DNA of 20,079 bases, taken from the NCBI GenBank assembly GCA_023434425.1, contig JAEYSS010000164.1, positions 1 through 20,079 of the forward strand, given 5' to 3'. The notes under the pieces are model-generated. The model was not told where the DNA came from. It was given only the letters and a program-made list of their open reading frames with translations, and made no database searches. This DNA is from Pseudomonadota bacterium (lineage in GTDB: Bacteria; Pseudomonadota; Alphaproteobacteria; Ferrovibrionales; Ferrovibrionaceae). This document shows positions 15,585-20,079 of the stretch, one piece after another; position 1 is the stretch's first letter, and the number at the start of each line of letters is the position of its first letter. The position numbers and the translations under genes were made by a program.

Positions 15585-16343
15585 ATGTTCGCCTCGGCTG
15601 CTTCCCGGTCTCGCATTGCGGCCGTCCTGTCGATGTTGCTGGCGCTTTGCGCAGCGCCGGGCGCCGCGCAGACCCTGCAGGTCCGCGTACTGATCAATGA
15701 CGCACCCCCCTACCGGATCGTCGAAACGGTCAACGGCGTCACCGCCCATTCCGGCATCTATATCGATATCCTGCGGCGGGTGGCGGCCGAGACCGGCCTG
15801 CAGCTGGAATTCACCGAACTGCCGCTTGCGCGCGCCTTCCGCGTGATGGAGGCCGGCGGTGCCGATCTCATGCTGGGGCCGAACCGCAATCCCGACCGCG
15901 AAGCCTATCTGCGCTACCTCGAACCGCCACTGCCGCGCGAGCCCAAGGTCTTCCTGCAATATCACTTCGGCCCGCCGATCCTGGGTTACGACGATCTCTA
16001 CGGCCGCGCCATCGCCGTGCTGCGCGGCGCCACCTATTTCGACCGCTTCGATGCCGACCGCGCGATCGAGCGCATTGCGGTCGACGATTACACGGCGGCG
16101 CTGCGGCTGGTCTATTTCGGTCGCGTCGACGCGGTGCTGATTCCGGAACTGCAGGCGCGCTGGCTGATGCAGGAAACCGGCCTGCGGTTGCGCATCGCGC
16201 CCTATCGCGAGGCCGGCCGCGACTCCTATCTCGTGCTGGCGCGGTCGTCGCCGCTGATCGGCCATGCCGACAGGATCGAGACGGCCCTGCGCGGCGTGAT
16301 GAACGGCCCCGCGCTGCAGCAGATCCTGCAGCGCTACGAATAG
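15585..16343 (+). CDS. Secreted solute-binding protein, family 3 (amino-acid type)
   Basis: The protein has 252 residues with a signal peptide at about 1-28 (IAAVLSMLLALCAAPGAA). The mature part has the SBP_bac_3 layout: LQVRVLINDAPPYRI as first strand, GIYIDILRRVAAETGLQLEF, then MEAGGADLMLGPNRNPDRE, ending with the helix LRGVMNGPALQQILQRYE. I chose the ATG at 15585 because it starts just before the signal peptide; the upstream open frame is only the chance translation of repeat G. A TATATC box lies nine bases before the ATG and no strong ribosome site is seen. No permease or ATPase is nearby, so it is an orphan. It might be a sensor-type or scavenging protein; the ligand is unknown. Confidence 0.8.
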   Translation: MFASAASRSRIAAVLSMLLALCAAPGAAQTLQVRVLINDAPPYRIVETVNGVTAHSGIYIDILRRVAAETGLQLEFTELPLARAFRVMEAGGADLMLGPNRNPDREAYLRYLEPPLPREPKVFLQYHFGPPILGYDDLYGRAIAVLRGATYFDRFDADRAIERIAVDDYTAALRLVYFGRVDAVLIPELQARWLMQETGLRLRIAPYREAGRDSYLVLARSSPLIGHADRIETALRGVMNGPALQQILQRYE

Positions 16344-16351
16344 CGCGGGCG

Positions 16352-16705
16352 TCAGTCCCCGTTGCGGTCCATCCGGCCGTGGCTGTGCAGGAACTGCAGC
16401 ACCTGCACGCCCTGCGGCAGGTCGACCAGAAATTCCGCATCGCGCTCGAGATGATGGATCTTCCCCGGATCGGGTCCGGCGAAACGCGACATCGCCTCGA
16501 CCGATTCCCAGTAGGAAATGGTGACGAATTCGGTTTCGCTCTCGCGGTCCTCGCGCAGCAGCTGCACGCCCTGCGCCTTCTGCTCCAGCGGTTTGATCCC
16601 GTGTTCATAGAGATAGCTGGCGTATTCCTCGGCACGCGCGCGTGGCACCCGGCCGCGCCAGATGCGCGCCACGGTGGGAAATAACGCGGGACGTCCTTCG
16701 GCCAT
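16352..16705 (-). CDS. Small ABM-like (dimeric alpha/beta barrel) protein
   Basis: The protein has 117 residues from the ATG at MAEGRPALF, which has GGGAG seven bases upstream; an ATG 18 codons earlier has none. The order of segments is that of the antibiotic biosynthesis monooxygenase-like ferredoxin fold: TVARIWRGRVPRARAEEYASYL (strand and helix, residues 11-32), GVQLLRED, ETEFVTISYWESVEAMSRF (58-75, with the typical strand-Trp-helix), and a C-terminal strand VQVLQFLHSH. Such proteins form dimers and include haem-degrading and quinol monooxygenases as well as stress proteins. No catalytic residue can be named here. It converges with the solute-binding gene, eight bases apart, and follows the hydrolase gene on the same strand. 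Confidence 0.7.
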   Translation of the reverse strand: MAEGRPALFPTVARIWRGRVPRARAEEYASYLYEHGIKPLEQKAQGVQLLREDRESETEFVTISYWESVEAMSRFAGPDPGKIHHLERDAEFLVDLPQGVQVLQFLHSHGRMDRNGD

Positions 16706-16762
16706 GACATGTCTCCCTTTGTCCAGGACATGAAATGCCGCAGCGCCGGTTTGGTTCAATGT

Positions 16763-17773
16763 TTACGGTTTCAGATGCTCGGCGAAAAACGCCAGCATGC
16801 GCCTGCGGGCATCCTCGGCGGCCTCCGGACTGTAGCCCATGGAATAGCCGCTGCTCGCCTTGATGCAGGCCTGCAGCTCGGCCCCGTTGAACGGGCGCTC
16901 GCGGCCATCCGGATCGATGAAGCGGACGCGGCTGCCGACATCGGTCACCGGGCATTTGCGCGCATTGACATGCCTGGGATGAAAGGCCGGCCGGTTCGCC
17001 GGATTTTCCCAGGCGTGATAGGCGTCCGGATACCAGTGCGACTGCCAGCGCAATCCCGGTTCGGCGGCGCGGGCGAGAGCATCGATCCGGTCGCATTTCT
17101 CGCGCGGCGTGGTTTCGTCCTTGCCGCCATAGAGTTTCAGCATCGGTGCGCCGGTGCTGAGCGGACCGTCGTCGTTGGAAAACACATTGGCGCAGGGTGC
17201 ATAGAACGGCACATGGGCGGCGAATTTCAGGTCGCTGTCGCCCAGCACCCTGCGGCGCACGAATTCATAGGCCGAGAGTTCCGAGGTGATGCCGCCCATC
17301 GAAAGGCCCATGATGCCGATGCGGGCCGGATCGAGCGCCGGATGCGTGGCGGCCAGCTTCAGCGCCAGCAGCGCATCGGAAACCGGCGTGATCGGGCTGA
17401 TCGCGCCGGGCACGTCGGCGGCGCGTTTGATGCCGCGCGGGCCGAAATGATCGAGCCCCAGCACGGCATAGCCGGCCTGCAGCAGCGGCTTGACGTAGGA
17501 TCCTTCCGAACCGTCCTTCCAGCCGCCGATGGAATGCCCGATCATGACGGCGGCGACGCGGCCCTCGCGTGCCGTCGGCGACGGCATCGGCGGCAGCCAG
17601 ATCGTCACCGATGCCTTGCCCGGCTGCGACTGGCCGCCGCGAAACGCGCCGTAATGTTCGTAGGTCGGCGCGTCGAAGATGAAGCTGCCGGTGCTGGTGG
17701 CGGTGAAGGGCTGCGCGGTGGCCGCACCGGCCAGCAGGATCATCATCAAACCCGCCACAATGTCGCGACGCAT
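16763..17773 (-). CDS. Secreted alpha/beta hydrolase, dienelactone-hydrolase type
   Basis: The protein has 336 residues with a short signal peptide (DIVAGLMMILLAGAATA, cut near residue 20). The fold is alpha/beta hydrolase: AAVMIGHSIGGWKDG carries the oxyanion region, GLSMGG at 156-161 gives the nucleophile Ser158, KLYGGKDETTP gives Asp219, and YHAW gives His253, so the full triad is visible. GHSIGG around residue 80 also resembles a nucleophile elbow but is the oxyanion strand in this family. Family members cleave esters or lactones; the nucleophile is Ser rather than the Cys of true dienelactone hydrolase. Four Cys (194, 227, plus two in the C-terminal part) suit a periplasmic location. A GGAGAG ribosome site precedes the ATG. 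Confidence 0.82.
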   Translation of the reverse strand: MRRDIVAGLMMILLAGAATAQPFTATSTGSFIFDAPTYEHYGAFRGGQSQPGKASVTIWLPPMPSPTAREGRVAAVMIGHSIGGWKDGSEGSYVKPLLQAGYAVLGLDHFGPRGIKRAADVPGAISPITPVSDALLALKLAATHPALDPARIGIMGLSMGGITSELSAYEFVRRRVLGDSDLKFAAHVPFYAPCANVFSNDDGPLSTGAPMLKLYGGKDETTPREKCDRIDALARAAEPGLRWQSHWYPDAYHAWENPANRPAFHPRHVNARKCPVTDVGSRVRFIDPDGRERPFNGAELQACIKASSGYSMGYSPEAAEDARRRMLAFFAEHLKP

Positions 17774-17825
17774 GGCTGTCTCTCCGTTTTTCGGCGCAGT
17801 CTAGCATCGGTGCCTGCCGGCGCGA

Positions 17826-18347
17826 TCAGGATTCATCCACCAGCCGCTTCAGTTCCTGCCACGGCGCGATATCCCAGAAGCTGCCGGCGCGGCCGGATGG
17901 CGAGGGCAGCACGAACAGCCGCGTCGGGCCGAGCCGCTGCGGCTGCAGCCCGTAATCCGGCGGGCCTTTCAGGCCGAAGCTGTCGCGCAGGAATACCTGC
18001 GCCGGGCGTTTCGCCGTGAAGGCCAGGATGGCGGGGCGATGCTGTTCGATCTTGGCCGCCAGCCCGGCCACGTCGTCCTGCGCCGCCGCCAGATCCGTGT
18101 CGTTGCCGAACTGCGTCTTGTTCAGATCGGTCAGGCCGATGCCGAGTTTGAGCAGCTCGGCATATTCCGTCGGCGCGAAGCGGCGCGGCGTCAGGCCGAC
18201 GGTCTGCAGCGTGGGCCAGAATTTGTTGCCCGGCTTCGCGTAGAAAGCCTTCTGCCGCGCCGATTCGAAGCCCAGTGCCGAGCCGCAGAAGACCAGGCGC
18301 AGATCCGGCGCCAGCAGGTCGGGAATGATATAGGCGCGATCTGTCAT
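17826..18347 (-). CDS. Mug-type mismatch-specific uracil/thymine DNA glycosylase, unusual motif 1
   Basis: The protein has 173 residues, the size of Escherichia coli Mug (family 2 uracil-DNA glycosylases), which removes uracil or ethenocytosine opposite guanine. The first strand reads LRLVFCGSALGFESA (16-30). It aligns with the Mug segment containing GINPG, but Ala24 replaces the catalytic Asn. PGNKFWPTL (39-47) and the DNA-intercalating motif LPSPSGRA (147-154) are intact, as is GIGLTDL. I judge this a real family member of the variant subgroup without the Asn; its activity may be weaker or of different specificity. AGGAG lies eleven bases before the ATG. It is divergent from the cold-shock gene. 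Confidence 0.85.
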   Translation of the reverse strand: MTDRAYIIPDLLAPDLRLVFCGSALGFESARQKAFYAKPGNKFWPTLQTVGLTPRRFAPTEYAELLKLGIGLTDLNKTQFGNDTDLAAAQDDVAGLAAKIEQHRPAILAFTAKRPAQVFLRDSFGLKGPPDYGLQPQRLGPTRLFVLPSPSGRAGSFWDIAPWQELKRLVDES

Positions 18348-18406
18348 GCGCTGGGCACTCCTTTATGGCGGTGAACCCCCATAAACCACCGGCCGCAAAC
18401 ATTGCC

Positions 18407-18435
18407 TTGTATTGGCCGCATTTAAAGACTAGGGT
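18407..18435 (+). promoter_or_regulatory. Putative cold-shock gene promoter
   Basis: TTGTAT (18407-18412) and TAGGGT (18430-18435) are 17 bases apart. The -10 box sits in a 13-bp block CTAGGGTCCGGCC that is repeated at the well-supported leaderless promoter at 18993-19021. Transcription from here would give a leader of about 150 bases before the cold-shock ATG, the length seen for cold-shock mRNAs. An alternative -10 box TATACT lies at 18498-18503. Confidence 0.4.
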
Positions 18436-18464
18436 CCGGCCCATCGACATTTTTTGGCCGGACC
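18433..18464. promoter_or_regulatory. 9-bp inverted repeat upstream of the cold-shock gene
   Basis: GGTCCGGCC (18433-18441) and GGCCGGACC (18456-18464) form a perfect inverted repeat with a 14-base spacer that ends in six T. The left arm overlaps the putative -10 box. It may be an operator; only the right arm would be in the mRNA. Confidence 0.3.
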
Positions 18465-18593
18465 TTCTGGCTGTTCGTCGCGGCTTAGCCCGACGCATAT
18501 ACTGACTTCTCTCCAAAAAAATCGACAACCGGGTGCTGGCTGCAGCCTTGCTGCGGCCTGTGCCTTTCATTCACGACAACCAAGGATATTCCC

Positions 18594-18803
18594 ATGCAGA
18601 CGGGTATTGTTAAGTTCTACAACTCCACCAAGGGCTTCGGTTTCATTCAGCCGGACGATGGCGGCAAGGACGTGTTCGTCCATGCCACCGCGCTGGAGCG
18701 TGCCGGCATGCATATGCTGTCGGAAGGCCAGAAGGTGTCGTTCGACACCGAGAATGACAGCCGCTCGGGCAAGGTCGCCGTGCGCAGCCTGCAGGCTGCC
18801 TAA
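18594..18803 (+). CDS. Cold-shock domain protein, CspA family
   Basis: This single cold-shock domain of 69 residues binds single-stranded RNA or DNA and acts as an RNA chaperone. RNP1 is KGFGFIQ (13-19) and RNP2 is DVFVHAT (26-32), both intact, with the usual aromatic residues Phe8, Phe15, Phe17, Phe28 and His30. The start MQTGIVKFYN is preceded by AAGGA seven bases upstream. The 246-base gap to the divergent Mug gene is enough for a structured leader such as those that control cold induction. Codon use is of the highly expressed kind. I do not give a Csp letter because paralogues cannot be told apart by sequence alone. Confidence 0.95.
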   Translation: MQTGIVKFYNSTKGFGFIQPDDGGKDVFVHATALERAGMHMLSEGQKVSFDTENDSRSGKVAVRSLQAA

Positions 18804-18852
18804 GCTTCCGCGTTCACGAGGCGCGGTTCGACTGCCGGTGCTGCGGATCTGA

Positions 18853-18947
18853 CGCGCGTTTTCGCGCGCTGAGGTTCGTTTCTCGCCGGCAGACGGTGCC
18901 GCGCTCGCGCGTATCCGGCCTGTTGCGTTTCTGACGCGACAGGCCGG
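18853..18947. terminator. Hairpin cluster after the cold-shock gene
   Basis: Two hairpins lie in the 224-base gap 18804-19027. The first is CGCGCG-TTTT-CGCGCG at 18853-18868. The second, at 18915-18947, has a 9-bp stem CCGGCCTGT/ACAGGCCGG extended by a G-U pair and three more pairs around a 7-base loop. Neither is followed by a T tract, so factor-independent termination is uncertain. No ORF is credible here. Confidence 0.4.
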
Positions 18948-18992
18948 TGCGCTGCGCGCAGGTTTCAGACTGCGCCAGATTTCAGACTGCAC

Positions 18993-19021
18993 TTGTCAGG
19001 TCGCTGCCTGCGGCCTAGGGT
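18993..19021 (+). promoter_or_regulatory. Leaderless promoter of the cysteine-cluster gene
   Basis: TTGTCA (18993-18998, five of six to the -35 consensus) and TAGGGT (19016-19021) are exactly 17 bases apart. The next ATG begins six bases after the -10 box, where transcription would start. No Shine-Dalgarno site is present. Together these predict an mRNA beginning at the start codon itself. Confidence 0.65.
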
Positions 19022-19027
19022 CCGGCC

Positions 19028-19327
19028 ATGCCGGATGCCCCCCTGTACGATTGCCAGAGCTGCGGCGCCTGCTGCGCCTACAGCCGCGACTGGCCGCGCT
19101 TCTCGCTCGAATCCGAAGCCGAGATCGCCCGCATTCCCGCTGAATTCGTCAACGACGCCGTCGGCTGCATGCTCAGCATCGACAACCGCTGTACCGCGCT
19201 CGCCGGCACGCTCGGCGAGCATGTCGCCTGCCGCGTCTATGAGGTACGCCCGATCGTTTGCCGCGACTGCCAGCCCGGCGACGAGGAATGCCTGACCGCG
19301 CGCCGGCATTTCGGCATGGCGGTTTAA
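19028..19327 (+). CDS. YkgJ-family cysteine-cluster protein
   Basis: The protein has 99 residues with ten Cys. The N-terminal cluster CQSCGACC (Cys9, 12, 15, 16) is the CxxCxxCC hallmark of the YkgJ family, thought to bind zinc or an iron-sulfur cluster. Further Cys lie at 47, 55, 68, 78, 81 and 88. The family segment CRVYEVRPIVCRDC (68-81) is also present, so the domain is complete though short. The ATG lies directly after the -10 box with no ribosome site, pointing to leaderless translation. The biological role of the family is not established. A short repeat follows the stop. Confidence 0.85.
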   Translation: MPDAPLYDCQSCGACCAYSRDWPRFSLESEAEIARIPAEFVNDAVGCMLSIDNRCTALAGTLGEHVACRVYEVRPIVCRDCQPGDEECLTARRHFGMAV

Positions 19328-19333
19328 TTTCAG

Positions 19334-19366
19334 TCGTCGTCCTCGGGCTTGACCCGAGGATGACGG
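19334..19366. repeat. Intergenic hairpin repeat, half copy H
   Basis: A single half CCTCGGGCTTGACCCGAGG with flanking CGTCGT and ATGACGG lies between the convergent cysteine-cluster and GNAT genes. It is 33 bases long and shows that the half-site can exist alone. It may act as a terminator in both directions. Confidence 0.8.
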
Positions 19367-19367
19367 A

Positions 19368-19865
19368 TTATGTGGCGGCGGGCCGCGCCAGCATCAGCAT
19401 ACACTCACCCCACGCCGTGCTGCGCTGTTCGTATCGCGCAAAGCCGGCCTTCTCATAGGCGCGGATGGCGCGGGTGTTATTCGGATCGGGATCGGTGCAA
19501 ACCAGCGCCGCGCCTTCCTCGAACAGACGCATCACATGCTGACGGATAAACGCGCTGCCATGGCCTTTGCCGATCATCTCGGGAATACCGATGGTCTGGT
19601 CGATGCCGCGTGTGCCCGGCGGCAGATCGTTGAACGGATGATCGGCCCAGGCCTGCGGGTCGTAATCCTGCAGGAAGGCGAAGGGCTGATCCTCCAGGCT
19701 GACGATCCACAGCCGCATGCCGGGTTCCTGCAGGTCGGCGGCGAGATTTTCCATCTCGGAGTCCAGATCGCCCCACCAGGCTGCGGCATCGGGCGTCTGC
19801 AGCCACTGCCGCTGCAGCGGCAGGTCGGCCTCCGTCATGCGGCGGAAGCCGTAGGTTTTCGTCAC
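19368..19865 (-). CDS. GNAT acetyltransferase resembling AAC(6')-type aminoglycoside acetyltransferases
   Basis: The protein has 165 residues and one GNAT domain. The order of motifs follows the AAC(6')-Ib group: RRMTEADLPLQRQWLQ with AWWGD at the start, RGIDQTIG (86-93), the acetyl-CoA pyrophosphate loop IGKGHGS (98-104), and TDPDPNNTRAIRAYEKAGF (124-142, motif B). Members acetylate amino groups of aminoglycosides, but chromosomal relatives often have other amine or hydroxylysine-type substrates, so resistance must not be assumed. The start is GTG overlapping the stop of the GFA gene (GTGA), with GGGAAG upstream; this indicates one transcript and coupled translation. The next in-frame ATG, nine codons in, would cut the first strand. 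Confidence 0.82.
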   Translation of the reverse strand: MTKTYGFRRMTEADLPLQRQWLQTPDAAAWWGDLDSEMENLAADLQEPGMRLWIVSLEDQPFAFLQDYDPQAWADHPFNDLPPGTRGIDQTIGIPEMIGKGHGSAFIRQHVMRLFEEGAALVCTDPDPNNTRAIRAYEKAGFARYEQRSTAWGECMLMLARPAAT

Positions 19866-20079
19866 AAACTCTTCCCGTCGAATTTCACCGGCGTGATCGC
19901 ATCCACGTCAAAACCGTCCAGGCAACGCACATTGATCGCCACCATGCGGTCGCCGGTCGGCGCCGTGCCGGTGCCAAACGAGTGGATGCCGCAGGTCTTG
20001 CAGAACAGGTGATGGATGTTGTGGGTGTTGAACTGGTAGTCGCCCACCGCATCCTTGCCGCGCTGCAGCTTGAAATCGT
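19862..20079 (-). CDS. GFA / CENP-V domain protein (5' end missing)
   Basis: The last 72 codons of a gene that runs in from beyond base 20079 are visible. The frame stays open to the window end. The sequence HHLFCKTCGIHSFG with CxxC is the second zinc-binding half of the GFA fold, named after the glutathione-dependent formaldehyde-activating enzyme. NVRCLDGFDVD and the C-terminal ITPVKFDGKSL are also typical. Most such proteins are small zinc proteins of unknown reaction, and the name does not prove a glutathione-formaldehyde function. The gene overlaps the GNAT gene by four bases. The internal GTG at 20047 is not the true start. Confidence 0.8.
   Translation of the reverse strand, partial: DFKLQRGKDAVGDYQFNTHNIHHLFCKTCGIHSFGTGTAPTGDRMVAINVRCLDGFDVDAITPVKFDGKSL

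Overview
The window is high-GC DNA (about two thirds G+C) and reads like the chromosome of a free-living alphaproteobacterium, possibly Rhodospirillales-like. The clues are the maeB/mutS pair, a FadR-type GntR regulator, the abundance of Liv-type transport genes, and intergenic hairpin repeats whose chance translations contain peptides such as FPRKRES, MPGLDPGIHAF and SWPGLTRPST. No tRNA, rRNA, CRISPR array, integrase, transposase or phage gene is visible. The taxon is an inference; no marker gene allows a firm placement.

Positions 1-4871 hold a complete minus-strand Liv-type (branched-chain amino acid family) ABC uptake locus except for the 3' end of livF: binding protein, a terminator hairpin and a repeat, then permeases LivH and LivM and ATPases LivG and LivF packed with overlaps or gaps of 1-2 bases. 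Next come a small unrecognised ORF coupled to a beta-lactamase-fold serine hydrolase (minus strand) and, divergently, a FadR-family GntR regulator. A perfect 15-bp palindrome matching the FadR-type operator consensus lies in the promoter of the hydrolase. Beyond a repeat lies a second, orphan Liv-type binding protein (7594-8799), clearly paralogous to the first. The likely theme of 1-8800 is uptake, and perhaps hydrolysis, of small organic or amino-acid-like compounds, with one transporter possibly served by two binding proteins.

Positions 9133-16343 hold housekeeping genes: a FkbM-like methyltransferase, the malic enzyme MaeB with its C-terminal phosphotransacetylase-like domain, the divergent mismatch-repair ATPase MutS, and a short secreted family 3 solute-binding protein. 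Repeats of one hairpin family sit in four of these gaps.

Positions 16352-20079 hold small accessory genes: an ABM-like barrel protein, a secreted dienelactone-hydrolase-type protein, a Mug-type DNA glycosylase that lacks the usual catalytic asparagine, a cold-shock protein, a YkgJ-type cysteine-cluster protein apparently made from a leaderless mRNA, an AAC(6')-like GNAT acetyltransferase, and a GFA-family protein cut by the window end.

I did not find a clearly new multi-gene system. The observations most worth checking are the GntR/hydrolase operator architecture, the covarying hairpin repeat family, the leaderless promoter block that recurs upstream of the cold-shock gene, and two active-site substitutions (Walker A arginine in LivF, missing asparagine in Mug).
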